NCBI RefSeq assembly: GCF_014230145.1
Contig: NZ_JACHVC010000006.1
Coordinates: 186,001 to 250,000, forward strand
Length of the DNA stretch: 64,000 bases
Direction: 5' to 3'
From: Pelagicoccus albus
GTDB taxonomy: Bacteria; Verrucomicrobiota; Verrucomicrobiia; Opitutales; Opitutaceae
Position numbers and translations under genes: made by a program. The notes under the pieces are model-generated. The model searched no databases and had not been told where the DNA came from. It worked only from the letters and a program-made list of their open reading frames with translations. Below are positions 42,616-51,509 of the stretch, piece after piece. Position 1 is the stretch's first letter, and every line of letters starts with the position of its first letter.

Positions 42616-43347
42616 CTAGTACTTTAACTCTCGTTCCAGAAACCGCTTCAGCTCTGGTGAGCGAGGATCATCGAATATTTGGGAACTCGAGCCTATCTCG
42701 GCTACTTGGCCTTGAGCCAAAAAGGCTACATGTTCGCTGGCTCGTTTTGCGAAACCCATTTGGTGGGTGACGATTACGCACTCTTTTCCCAAGTCGATAA
42801 GCTCCTCGATCACGTCTAGGATTTCGGCGCTCATCTCTGGATCGAGGGCGGATGTCGGTTCGTCGAAAAGGATTAGTTTAGGATCGTGGGCCAAGGCTCT
42901 GGCGATGGCGACACGTTGGTTTTGTCCTCCCGACAGCTCGGAGGGCTGCTTTTTTCCGTGGTCCTCTAGCCGGAAGCGGGCGAGTAGGGTATTGGCCTGC
43001 TCGATAGCCTCATCTTTTGAGAATCCATGAACTTTCTCCAAGGGGAGCGTTATGTTCGTTATCGCATCGAGATGCGGGAAAAGATTATAGGACTGGAACA
43101 CCACGCCTATGGTCTTTCGATAGGCACGCAGATCTCGCTCTTCCGATGGAATCGGATATCCGTCGATTGCGATTTGGCCAGAATCGAATGTCTCCAGCCC
43201 CGCGATCATTCGTAGAGTGGTAGACTTTCCACCTCCCGAAGGTCCGATCAAGGTGAGGCACTTGGTTTGGTCGAGGGAAAGGCTCACGCCCTTGAGAGCC
43301 AAGTGTTCCCCGTAGCTTTTCTTTACCGCCTTTAGCTCCAGTTTCAT
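42616..43347 (-). CDS. ABC transporter ATP-binding protein, polar amino acid type
   Basis: ATPase of the importer, of the GlnQ/HisP type. In 243 residues it has Walker A GPSGGGKST (35-43), the Q loop GVVFQSYNLFPH, signature ELSGGQNQRVAIARAL, Walker B LILFDEPTSALDP and switch VTHQMGFAKR. It overlaps the permease gene by 4 bp (43344-43347), so the two are translationally coupled. It is convergent with the acidic-protein gene only 7 bp away. Confidence 0.94.
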   Translation of the reverse strand: MKLELKAVKKSYGEHLALKGVSLSLDQTKCLTLIGPSGGGKSTTLRMIAGLETFDSGQIAIDGYPIPSEERDLRAYRKTIGVVFQSYNLFPHLDAITNITLPLEKVHGFSKDEAIEQANTLLARFRLEDHGKKQPSELSGGQNQRVAIARALAHDPKLILFDEPTSALDPEMSAEILDVIEELIDLGKECVIVTHQMGFAKRASEHVAFLAQGQVAEIGSSSQIFDDPRSPELKRFLERELKY

Positions 43348-44123
43348 GAGTCGAAGGAAAGTCGTTTCTCTAATCGGCGAGATAGATGAAAAATGGGTAG
43401 AGTGAGGATCAGGTATCCGAGCGCTAGCGGGAAAAAGCTTTCGAACGCAGATAGGGTGGAGGTATTCACTTCTTGGGCATTTAAAGTAAATTCTCCAATG
43501 GCGATGATGGAGAGCAGCGAGGAATCCTTGATGAGGTTTGCGAATTGACCTGCTAGGGCGGGAAGACTCCGGTTTAGCGCCTGGGGAAATATGACATATC
43601 GAAAACTCTGGTAGGGAGTAAATCCGATCGATTTAGCGGACAGAAGCTGGGAGCTTCCGACTGACTCGATGCCCGCTCTAAAAATTTCGGATACGTAGGC
43701 TCCGCTGAAAAGAGAAAGTATTAGAATACCAACTACGTAACGGTTCTCGAGATGAACGGCGTCTGCGAAAACGTAGAAGATCAATAGAATTTGTACGAGG
43801 AGTGGCGTTCCACGGGTGATTTCAACGTAGAGCTTAAAGAAGTAGCGTAGGGGAAGTATCCTGCTTCGTGTTGCTAAGGCTGAGATCGCTCCTATCAAGC
43901 AACTCGCAAGGAGTGCAGCGGAAGAAACCCAAACCGTGATCAACCATCCCTCGAGGAACTTGGTTTTGTATTTGAAAACCGATGACCAATTCCAGTGGTA
44001 CTCCAGCGAGGCAAAGGCGGCAAATGCTAAGGAGCAAAGGAGTGACAGTGCAATTAGGAAGCTAAACGCCTGAGCCAACGCATTTAGCTCTTTCCCTTTG
44101 CCTTGAACGAGAAGCGATTTCAC
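43344..44123 (-). CDS. ABC transporter permease, polar amino acid type
   Basis: Membrane subunit of the importer. The 259-residue protein has five to six membrane segments. It carries the family stretch FKYKTKFLEGWLITVWVSSA at its start, the EITRGTPLLVQIL motif and YVSEIFRAGIESVGSSQLLSAKSIGFTPYQSFRYVIFPQALNRSLP, the EAA coupling loop. An N-terminal cytoplasmic leader of about 20 residues precedes the first helix. It lies 3 bp after the binding-protein gene. Confidence 0.92.
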   Translation of the reverse strand: MKSLLVQGKGKELNALAQAFSFLIALSLLCSLAFAAFASLEYHWNWSSVFKYKTKFLEGWLITVWVSSAALLASCLIGAISALATRSRILPLRYFFKLYVEITRGTPLLVQILLIFYVFADAVHLENRYVVGILILSLFSGAYVSEIFRAGIESVGSSQLLSAKSIGFTPYQSFRYVIFPQALNRSLPALAGQFANLIKDSSLLSIIAIGEFTLNAQEVNTSTLSAFESFFPLALGYLILTLPIFHLSRRLEKRLSFDS

Positions 44124-44126
44124 CTC

Positions 44127-44909
44127 TTAGAAAAAGAAGGGGTAGCCCATTTCTTGGAATGCTTTCTTTTCCTCCGATAGGTAGCGGTCTCCCAGCTCGT
44201 CGAAGCCACCGGCTTGCTTGTACTCGGACAAGAATGCATTTACCGAATTCAGAAGCTCTTCATTTCCTTTGCGAATCCCGATGGCCCAATGCTCGGTTTT
44301 GAAGGGAGCAAGAATGGGTTTCGTCGTTTCGGGGTGGCGTTGCCAATTTCGGTAAGTCGACATTTGGTCGTAGATGAAAGCGTCTGCCTTGCCTTGAGTT
44401 ACTTCGACTACGGCGGCTGTTTCTTTTTCCAGCGGCAGGATTTGGGCCTGTTTGATCGAGTCTATCGCAAAGAGATGGCCCGTCGTGCCTTGTTTGACGG
44501 CTACCGAATTTCCTGCTTTGTCCAGCTCTTCGATGCTTTTGATGTCAGAGTCTTTGGATACGAGGAGACAAAGTCCCGTTTCCAGGTATGGGTCGGAAAA
44601 GTCGATTGATTGAGCCCGTTCCTCCGTGGCGGTCATAGAGGAAATTATTAGATCTATTTTTCCTGTTTTGAGGGAAGAAATAAGTCCGGCAAAGGCTATG
44701 TTCTCAATGCGAACGGGACGTTCGAGATATTCTCCTAACGCTTTGGCTAAATCAACACTTACGCCAGCAGGTTGATTGTTTTGATCCGACATCTCGAATG
44801 GCGGGTAAGACAATTCCATGCCGACCACAAGAGTTGGGTCTTCGGGCTTTTCTCCGCAGGAAACGAGTAGCAGACTGCAGGCGAGGGCGGTGAGAATTCG
44901 GTTCAACAT
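44127..44909 (-). CDS. ABC transporter substrate-binding lipoprotein, amino acid type
   Basis: Family 3 solute-binding protein of 260 residues. The signal ends in the lipobox LLLVSC (acylated Cys at about residue 18). LVVGMELSYPPFEMSDQNNQPAGVSVDLAKALG is the usual start. KTGKIDLIISSMTATEERAQSIDFSDPYLE and GKADAFIYDQMS are typical of polar amino-acid binding proteins. The ligand cannot be told by eye. A methyltransferase of the mercaptohistidine type is encoded 22 bp upstream on the same strand, so a histidine derivative is an attractive possibility. Confidence 0.92.
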   Translation of the reverse strand: MLNRILTALACSLLLVSCGEKPEDPTLVVGMELSYPPFEMSDQNNQPAGVSVDLAKALGEYLERPVRIENIAFAGLISSLKTGKIDLIISSMTATEERAQSIDFSDPYLETGLCLLVSKDSDIKSIEELDKAGNSVAVKQGTTGHLFAIDSIKQAQILPLEKETAAVVEVTQGKADAFIYDQMSTYRNWQRHPETTKPILAPFKTEHWAIGIRKGNEELLNSVNAFLSEYKQAGGFDELGDRYLSEEKKAFQEMGYPFFF

Positions 44910-44931
44910 CTATCTAAATGGTGTGTGGACT

Positions 44932-45681
44932 CTATCGTCTCCTCCAAAGTGTCGCTTGGGCAATGCTGTATTGATTTTTTCGGGAGTGTTCGCGGATGAG
45001 GAAAGGCATATCTAGAGCTTCTATCTCTTCGAATTCAGGTTGCAGTATTTTCTGAAGGCTTTGGTAGCTGCGGACTGGCGATCCCTCCTTCTGAAAGCCA
45101 CCGAGCCATTTATCGCGAGGCGTAAACTCTTCGAGCCAAGTGTAGGGTGATGTGATTGCGAGTATACCATCAGAATTTATCAATGAAGCGATGGAGTGCA
45201 GGCATCGCGCCGGATCTGGCAATCGATCGATCAGATTCGCCATTAGCACAAAATCGAACGTACCGAGATCGTTGCTCAGATTCATGGCGTCCCCTTGCTG
45301 ATACCTCAAATGAGTCGGTCGAGCGGCATTTGGACGATGAAGGGATATCGACGTTGTGAGATCTCCCTCTAGCGCAATCTCGACATCTGCGGACTCACCT
45401 TCCTGCATACGTTTTGCTGCTTCAATCAGACCGTGGGAGAAGTCGATCCCAATAGTCTCTTCAAAATGTGCAGAGAGTTCGCAGGAGCTACCTCCCACCG
45501 CGCATCCCAAGTCTAGGGCTCTCCCTTTCGAAACGGGATGTCGCAAGGCCAACTGTCCGCACCGCTGGGGGAATGAGAGGGACTCGGGAGGACCTCTAAA
45601 ATGTTCTGCTTCACCATAGTGGAAGAGCAGGTACTCGGAGATTATCTTATCGGTCTCGTAATAGCTGTCGGTACGGGTCAT
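44932..45681 (-). CDS. Stand-alone OvoA-C-terminal-type methyltransferase (putative 4-mercaptohistidine N1-methyltransferase)
   Basis: S-adenosylmethionine-dependent methyltransferase of 249 residues. The start SYYETDKIISEYLLFHYG, the cofactor motif ALDLGCAVGGSSCEL, DFSHGLIEAAKRM, and the C-terminal TSPYTWLEEFTPRDKWLGG and MPFLIREHSRKNQYSIAQATLWRR match my memory of the domain at the end of ovothiol synthase OvoA. Here the domain is a separate gene with no sulfoxide synthase in the window. It is first of a four-gene operon with an amino-acid-type ABC importer. The reaction is inferred from the family. Confidence 0.83.
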   Translation of the reverse strand: MTRTDSYYETDKIISEYLLFHYGEAEHFRGPPESLSFPQRCGQLALRHPVSKGRALDLGCAVGGSSCELSAHFEETIGIDFSHGLIEAAKRMQEGESADVEIALEGDLTTSISLHRPNAARPTHLRYQQGDAMNLSNDLGTFDFVLMANLIDRLPDPARCLHSIASLINSDGILAITSPYTWLEEFTPRDKWLGGFQKEGSPVRSYQSLQKILQPEFEEIEALDMPFLIREHSRKNQYSIAQATLWRRR

Positions 45682-45882
45682 ATCTTACGGAAAGAGACTA
45701 AGGGGAAGGTAATTCTGTTAAATCGTCTTTTGGCGAATCAACGAGGGGGCGATTAGCGATATTGCGGACGAGCTTTTTGAAATAAATTGGAAAAAAGTGA
45801 ATTTGCGGCTAAGCTTCCGGAGCATGTCCAATCCGTACTCAACTCGTTGAAGATTAGGACGATTGGTAAGCCTAAAATACCC

Positions 45883-46404
45883 ATGAGTCTCCCAGATATT
45901 TCCGACGATCAGCTTACTACGCTCACTTCAAACGCCATTTCCAGCGTCTTCGAGACGATGCTCGGAAGCGAGGTCGCATTTCAAAAGTCTTGTGACTATT
46001 CCGGCATGAAGGCGCCTTTCCCCGACTTAGGCGGAGAGGAGAAGAAAATGATCTTTGTCGGTTCGGTAGGGTTCGTGGGCAATGTAAATGGACTGGTTTA
46101 CCTCTACATGAAGTCCTGCTTTGCGGAGCGTGCAGCTGGAAAAATTACTGGTTTGGAAGGGGATGAGCTCGATTTTGAAATCGTATCCGATGTGTGCGGT
46201 GAGTTGACTAACGTCTTTGCTGGAGGCTTCAAAAATGCCTTGGCGGACATGGGCTACAACTCCGTACTCACCATCCCGACGGTATTGAGTGGCGATGAGC
46301 TCTACATTTCCACGCTAGGGGTGGTGAAGCATTTGCGACACAATTATCTCTCAAACGGCGAGGAGATTGTGGCGGATCTCGTTTTAGCTGAGACTAAGGA
46401 CTAG
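45883..46404 (+). CDS. CheX-like chemotaxis phosphatase family protein
   Basis: Proteins of the CheC/CheX/FliY family dephosphorylate CheY-P. The ATG at 45883 gives 173 residues with the ExxN catalytic pair in CGELTNVFAGG (Glu107 and Asn110). The sheet-forming segments LYLYMK-type and SVLTIPTVLSGDEL are present. The frame is open to a TTG at 45787, adding 32 residues; neither start has a clear ribosome-binding site. No che, fli or receptor gene lies nearby, so it may serve another response regulator. Confidence 0.72.
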   Translation: MSLPDISDDQLTTLTSNAISSVFETMLGSEVAFQKSCDYSGMKAPFPDLGGEEKKMIFVGSVGFVGNVNGLVYLYMKSCFAERAAGKITGLEGDELDFEIVSDVCGELTNVFAGGFKNALADMGYNSVLTIPTVLSGDELYISTLGVVKHLRHNYLSNGEEIVADLVLAETKD

Positions 46405-46421
46405 AACGGTTTCTCAGTGTC

Positions 46422-48116
46422 TCAATCCTGAGCGTTCGAGACCGGTACTCCCTTGAGAGTGCTTGAGATGAAGGGGATCAATTCCTTTTTGCGGCTTACG
46501 ACTCCCTGGAGATCGTAGATGCTGCCTTGTTCTACGGCGGGGTAAGATATCCGTTCGATGAACTCGTTGTCACCCGCCACCAGTAGAAGTGAATTATGGC
46601 GATTGATATCGGTGACGAGCATGCAAGCGAAGGCGATGTCCTCTTCTGCGGTGAAGGAACGCAGGGCGCTCAAAAGCTCTTCAGACTTATCCCAGAAATT
46701 CTGGAAGCCAAGCTCCTCGATTTGAGATACGGAGAAGCGAATTCCGTTTTCTTCGTAGAACTTCTGGTCCGCTACGATAACCTCGGCAGGTTTCATGGAG
46801 AGGATCACCGAACCACTTGAGAATAGCTCTTGCGCTAGATCGTTAGCCTTTAGTTGGGCGATTTCTTCGAGCCATTCGATGATGTCTGCATCCTTGGAGG
46901 TCGCGGTCGGACCTTTTAGATTTAAGGTATCCGTGATGATTCCGCTCATCATGATGCCTGCGATCTCAGCACTGGGTTCGATTCCGCTGTTGCGGAAGAG
47001 ATTTGCTACGATGGTGCAGGTTGAGCCGACCGGGTCGTTTATGAAAAGGATGGGCTGTTGAGTGGTGAGGGAACCGAGCCTATGATGATCGATCACTTCC
47101 TTGATGTTCACCTCGCCGGCTCCGGGTACGGCTTGTGTCATCTCGTTGTGGTCTACGAGTACCAAATTCGTTTTGTTCGGCTTCAGGACATCGGTTTTTG
47201 TGAAAAGGCCTGCTAGTTTGCCGGTATCCTCAGTAACGAAGAAGGCCTGCGCGTTCGAGCTAGCGATTCTGCGGCTGACTTTAGCCAAACGATCGGCTGG
47301 AGAAAATTCCACATAGCTTTTTTCGACCAATGGCATTATTTTCGAAGCGGTACGAATTGCCCAAGCGGTGGTCGCTGAATCGTAGGGGCTAATTATCAAG
47401 GAGACCCCATTGGCACGAGCTTGGTCGATGACCTCTTGATCGACTCCCAATCCGCCTGTGATAACGAGGAGGCGAACTCCGATCTGGATGGAGCGTTGCT
47501 GGATGTCCCAACGGTCGCCTACGATGATGATGGTTTGATTCGCTTGGATGGCGTCGGAGCCACTAAATTTCCCAAAGGAGCGGATATCCATCGCGCCGAT
47601 CTTCACGTACATATCCTCCAGCGAGTCGCCCTCCCGGATGTTTTTGACATCGGCCTGCAATGCTCGAGCGACATCGTTTATGCTCGTAAATACATGCCGC
47701 ATCGAACGCGGCTCGTTGAACTTTGGGATAAAGTAGTCTCCCATCTGGAAGATGGAGATGTAGCCTTTCAGAAGGTCGTTGTCATCGACGACGGGCAGCA
47801 CTCGAACATCGTGTTCGTCGATTAGTTGGAGAGCCTCTGACATGGTCGCCTCCTCGTTTACCTTGACCACTCTTCGCACCATTATGTCACGCACGCGTGC
47901 GGAGACGTCTCCCAAGAAGAGCGGAGTTGGCTGGTTAAACTTGGAGAGGATGGTATCGATCCGAGCGTTGGTATTGCCGCAACGTGCTGGGATGTACCCT
48001 TTTTGTCCGCTAAGGACTTTGAAATTGGCGTAGGCTATGGCAGAGCAGATTGCATCCGCGTCTGGGTTCTTGTGGCCTATTACGTAAGTAAGTTCTTGGT
48101 CTTCGGGCTTAGGCAT
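46422..48116 (-). CDS. Manganese-dependent inorganic pyrophosphatase with CBS and DRTGG regulatory domains
   Basis: Family II (DHH) pyrophosphatase with the nucleotide-sensing insert known from CBS-PPases. The 564 residues from the ATG at 48116 start with the metal motif IGHKNPDADAICSAIAYA. An insert with CBS repeat 1 (VRDIMVRRVVKV), a DRTGG domain (about 190-300, LLVITGGLGVDQEV) and CBS repeat 2 follows. The DHH core then resumes with NLVLVDHNEMTQAVPG and EVIDHHRLGS, and a DHHA2 C-terminal domain ends the protein. CBS-PPases with DRTGG are regulated by adenine nucleotides and diadenosine polyphosphates; the same is expected here. Confidence 0.92.
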   Translation of the reverse strand: MPKPEDQELTYVIGHKNPDADAICSAIAYANFKVLSGQKGYIPARCGNTNARIDTILSKFNQPTPLFLGDVSARVRDIMVRRVVKVNEEATMSEALQLIDEHDVRVLPVVDDNDLLKGYISIFQMGDYFIPKFNEPRSMRHVFTSINDVARALQADVKNIREGDSLEDMYVKIGAMDIRSFGKFSGSDAIQANQTIIIVGDRWDIQQRSIQIGVRLLVITGGLGVDQEVIDQARANGVSLIISPYDSATTAWAIRTASKIMPLVEKSYVEFSPADRLAKVSRRIASSNAQAFFVTEDTGKLAGLFTKTDVLKPNKTNLVLVDHNEMTQAVPGAGEVNIKEVIDHHRLGSLTTQQPILFINDPVGSTCTIVANLFRNSGIEPSAEIAGIMMSGIITDTLNLKGPTATSKDADIIEWLEEIAQLKANDLAQELFSSGSVILSMKPAEVIVADQKFYEENGIRFSVSQIEELGFQNFWDKSEELLSALRSFTAEEDIAFACMLVTDINRHNSLLLVAGDNEFIERISYPAVEQGSIYDLQGVVSRKKELIPFISSTLKGVPVSNAQD

Positions 48117-48280
48117 GGTTGGAATGCTGCTCCGACCATGCTGCCTTCGCATTATCGATCAATTCCCAAATGTTAATTCTTCAGATCTTATTCGATTGAG
48201 AGAGGAATTTTGCAGTTTCGTGAAGTTCGGATCTCGAAAGTGGTTGAAGCCGAGAGCGCTTACCAATCTAGTGATCCCCC

Positions 48281-50236
48281 ATGAATCAGGATCTTATCGC
48301 TAAAGTTGCTTCGCTTGAAGAGAGCGGCGGGTTGTTGCCATCTGCTGCTAAGAATATGAAAACCTGGCTCGAGGGCGGGTTTCTTTCTGAAACTTCCTTA
48401 GCTAGCATCGCTGAATTGCTCGATGCGGGAGCCGCAGACGAACTGAACAATCGCTTTTATCGCGAGATCGCTTTTGGAACTGGCGGCATGCGTGGCCGCA
48501 CCATTGGCATGACTGCGACTTCGCTTGAAAAGGGTGAGATGGCGACTACCGGGAGCCCTGCGAATCCTGGCGTCGGCTCCAATATGCTGAACGAGTACAC
48601 GGTCGTTCGAGCCACCTTGGGTCTCTTTGCATACGCCAAGGCCTACCACGATAAGGAGGGAATTTCCTCCGCTCCGAAATTTGTCATCGCCCATGACGTG
48701 CGTCACTTTTCCCGTTTCTTCTGCGAATTGGCCGCTTCGGTTTGGGCGAAAAAAGGTGGAGAAGCTTTCATTTACGAAGGACCTCGCTCTACTCCGCAGC
48801 TGAGTTTTTCCGTGCGTCACCTCGGCGCAACTTGCGGCGTGGTGATTACTGCAAGCCACAACCCGCCTCACGACAATGGCTTCAAGGCTTACTTCTCGGA
48901 TGGCGGCCAAGTGGTACCTCCGAACGACACAGGCGTGATCGAGCAAGTCAATGCAACCCCGTTTGCCGGTTTGCAGGATTATATCGATATCGATTTGTCC
49001 AAGGTAACGGTTCTCGGAGCCGAGCTTGACGAAGCCTACGCTCAATGCGTGGCGAACTGCGTAATCGACCAGGATGTATTTGAAAAGGCGGACTTGAAGG
49101 CCGTTTTCACTCCTATCCATGGAACTGGCGCGGTCGCGACATTGCCAGCTCTCAAGAAACTCGGCCTTGAGCCGCTTGTAGTGCCCGAGCAATACGAGTT
49201 CGATTCTAATTTCCCAACCGTCAAATCACCTAACCCCGAGAATTCCGAAGCGCTTGCTATGGCGACTGCTTTGGCTGAAGCGAATGATTGTGATTTGCTA
49301 ATGGCTACGGACCCGGACGCTGACCGCATGGGCGTAGCGGTGAAAGGGCCAGACGGAAAAATGGTACTCCTCACGGGTAACCAGATCGGTTCTATCATGG
49401 CCGAATACCGTATTTCCAAGCTAAAGGAAATGGGCTGGATTCCGGAAGCGGGAGGAGACAACTGTGCTTTGGTAAAGACTTTCGTGACATCTCCCCTCCA
49501 AGACGCGATTGCTACGGGGCACGGTATCAAAGTCGTCAATACGCTTACCGGATTCAAGTGGATCGGCGAAAAGCTTCGCATCTACCAGGACGAAGCTTGC
49601 GCAAAAGGCGGCGTGAGCGATTACGATTCTCTCTCCCTTAAAGAGCGTGCGGACCTTCTGCAAAAACACAGTACCTTCTACGTTTTCGGAGGAGAGGAAA
49701 GCTACGGCTATTTGCCGAACGACACGGTTCGCGATAAGGACGCCAATGCGGCCTGTGCCTTGTTCTGCGAAATCGCCGCGAGCTTGAAGCTCCAAGGTAG
49801 CAGCATGCTTGAGTATCTTGACGCGATCTACCTCAAGAATGGCTACTACCTGGAAGGTCTCGGCCAATTGGTTTACGAAGGTGCAGCTGGGGCGGCCAAA
49901 ATCGCTCGCATTCTGGAGACCTATCGTTCAACGCCTCCGACCGAGTTTCTGGGCAGCAAGGTTTCTAAGTTTACAGACTTCGGAGTCGAAACCGTACTCG
50001 ATCCGGATGGCAAGGAGGTGCCCAAGCAGGACCTCTATTTTGTAGAGTTGGAAAATGGATACCGTTACGCGGTTCGTGGTAGCGGAACCGAGCCAAAGAT
50101 TAAGTTCTACATTTTCGCCAAGGGCGATGTCGCTAGCGCTGACGAACTCGAAGCGACCAAGGGTAAGACCAAGGCAACTCTCGAGGAACTGAAGCAAGCG
50201 ATCTTGGACGACGCCGGGAAGCGTGCTGACAGCTAG
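48281..50236 (+). CDS. Phosphoglucomutase/phosphomannomutase family enzyme
   Basis: Alpha-D-phosphohexomutase of 651 residues, longer than the usual 450-580. It has GTGGMRGRTIGM at the start of the first domain, the phosphoserine loop ITASHNPPHDNGFK (Ser near 191), the metal loop ATDPDADRMGVAV, sugar-binding GGEESYG, and the phosphate-binding RGSGTEPKIKFY in the C-terminal domain. The length and the FGTGGMRG start are the PGM2-like subgroup. It is divergent from the pyrophosphatase with 164 bp between, and is closed by a terminator. Confidence 0.93.
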   Translation: MNQDLIAKVASLEESGGLLPSAAKNMKTWLEGGFLSETSLASIAELLDAGAADELNNRFYREIAFGTGGMRGRTIGMTATSLEKGEMATTGSPANPGVGSNMLNEYTVVRATLGLFAYAKAYHDKEGISSAPKFVIAHDVRHFSRFFCELAASVWAKKGGEAFIYEGPRSTPQLSFSVRHLGATCGVVITASHNPPHDNGFKAYFSDGGQVVPPNDTGVIEQVNATPFAGLQDYIDIDLSKVTVLGAELDEAYAQCVANCVIDQDVFEKADLKAVFTPIHGTGAVATLPALKKLGLEPLVVPEQYEFDSNFPTVKSPNPENSEALAMATALAEANDCDLLMATDPDADRMGVAVKGPDGKMVLLTGNQIGSIMAEYRISKLKEMGWIPEAGGDNCALVKTFVTSPLQDAIATGHGIKVVNTLTGFKWIGEKLRIYQDEACAKGGVSDYDSLSLKERADLLQKHSTFYVFGGEESYGYLPNDTVRDKDANAACALFCEIAASLKLQGSSMLEYLDAIYLKNGYYLEGLGQLVYEGAAGAAKIARILETYRSTPPTEFLGSKVSKFTDFGVETVLDPDGKEVPKQDLYFVELENGYRYAVRGSGTEPKIKFYIFAKGDVASADELEATKGKTKATLEELKQAILDDAGKRADS

Positions 50237-50265
50237 TCTCGGAGTCTTCAGCTAATCTTGATTTT

Positions 50266-50301
50266 AAGCCGCAGCCTGTTCGTTCAGGTTGCGGCTTTCT
50301 T
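50266..50301 (+). terminator. Rho-independent terminator after the phosphoglucomutase gene
   Basis: A 13-bp stem, AAGCCGCAGCCTG with CAGGTTGCGGCTT (one G-U pair), is followed by TCTTAT. The stem is strong but the T-run weak. It sits between convergent genes. Confidence 0.8.
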
Positions 50302-50324
50302 ATGCCCAAAACGCCGAGAACAAA

Positions 50325-51392
50325 CTAAGAGTTTGCCATCTCCGCCGGAGTTTCCGCGAACTGCTTGACCGCGGTTTTGCCCCGCTGCCATGAAGGAGCT
50401 ATCAGTAGGGCGCGAGGCTCCGCTTGTAGCCCCGTTTCGCCTCGGTGAATCATGCCGACTAGCATGTCCACTGCGGCTTCGCCCGTATGGTCGTTGTGCT
50501 GCCGCATTCCACTCCAGTTCGGGTCGCTTTTACGCCACTCGAGCTGAATCAAGCCGACGTCTTGTGGAACTTTTATGGAAAGCTTCTCCAGCCAATGGGA
50601 AACGTCGTTGTATAGAGTAAAAATAACGTCCGGCTGGTACTTTTGCATCCATTTTTTGAATGCGACCTGATCCTCTTCCTCGATGTGTTTCTGGTAGAGA
50701 GGGGGTAACCTGTCCTCAACCGGAAGTCGCATTTGCCCGTAAAGATAGCCAGCTGAGAAGCGGCCTTCGACCAAGCGGTCGATGGTCTGATCGAGCACTA
50801 GTCCGGGACGGGAATAGCCGAGCCGCAACGCGTTTTCTACCGCTTGTAAAGCAAGCCCGTGATGATCCACGCACACGTAAGGTATGGTTGGATTGCGAGT
50901 TCGTACTCCAGTCACCATCATCGGTAAGGCTTCGGCGATAGGGAGAAGTTTCTCGGGAAGGTTACAGTCGTTCATCAAGCCTACTACCAGGGCTCCCTTT
51001 ATTCCGCGAGCCAGCATGATCGACTTCAAACGGCGTGCTTTCAGCTCGGGATCGTTCAGCCAAAAATAGTCTATTCGGTAGCCCAACGAGTCAGCTCGGT
51101 TGCGGATGCCTTCAACGTATTCTGGGATGGTTGGGTGGCTTTTGAGAGAGCCTTTATCCCGGTGAGCATTGATCAGCGCGATGGTGGCTCGGTAGTTGTC
51201 GCGGTTGCGAATTTGGGAAAGGAGTTGCCCGAGCGCAGGGTTGAGTTGATAGCCAAGTCGATCCGCCGTTTCGCGGATTTTCTCTTTCATCGCCGTCGAG
51301 ACTTCAGGGCTGTTTCTCAGTGCGAGCGACACGGTCGCTTTCGAGACGCCAACCTCTGCGGCGATGGTACTCATGGATACTTTTGCGGGCAT
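50325..51392 (-). CDS. LacI-family regulator, divergent from araBAD
   Basis: A 355-residue regulator with the helix-turn-helix MSTIAAEVGVSKATVSLALRNSPEV and the hinge ADRLGYQLNPALGQLLSQ. The sensor domain follows (IPYVCVDHHGLALQAVENALRLGY; VGLIQLEWRKSDPNWSG). Its start codon at 51392 is 117 bp from that of araB on the opposite strand, and two palindromes lie in between. Arabinose operons in other phyla are usually under AraC or AraR, so control by a pure LacI protein is inferred from arrangement alone. Confidence 0.9.
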   Translation of the reverse strand: MPAKVSMSTIAAEVGVSKATVSLALRNSPEVSTAMKEKIRETADRLGYQLNPALGQLLSQIRNRDNYRATIALINAHRDKGSLKSHPTIPEYVEGIRNRADSLGYRIDYFWLNDPELKARRLKSIMLARGIKGALVVGLMNDCNLPEKLLPIAEALPMMVTGVRTRNPTIPYVCVDHHGLALQAVENALRLGYSRPGLVLDQTIDRLVEGRFSAGYLYGQMRLPVEDRLPPLYQKHIEEEDQVAFKKWMQKYQPDVIFTLYNDVSHWLEKLSIKVPQDVGLIQLEWRKSDPNWSGMRQHNDHTGEAAVDMLVGMIHRGETGLQAEPRALLIAPSWQRGKTAVKQFAETPAEMANS

Positions 51393-51418
51393 ATGGGGTA
51401 AGGTCTAGAGGTGTACCT

Positions 51419-51438
51419 TAGTCGACCGTAATCGACTA
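51419..51438. promoter_or_regulatory. Dyad TAGTCGA-N6-TCGACTA between lacI-type gene and araB
   Basis: Perfect 7-bp arms at 51419-51425 and 51432-51438 lie 26 bp upstream of the regulator's start codon. This is a candidate operator for autoregulation. Confidence 0.5.
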
Positions 51439-51449
51439 TTTTTCAAAGT

Positions 51450-51462
51450 CTTAACGGTTAAG
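51450..51462. promoter_or_regulatory. Perfect 13-bp palindrome CTTAACGGTTAAG upstream of araB
   Basis: CTTAAC and GTTAAG flank a single central G. It is similar in form to LacI-family operators and lies 47 bp before the araB start codon. It is the best operator candidate for the divergent regulator. Confidence 0.55.
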
Positions 51463-51509
51463 CAGTCGTTCTCTTTTGCAACTAAAATCAGACCGGTAAT
51501 AGATAATCC

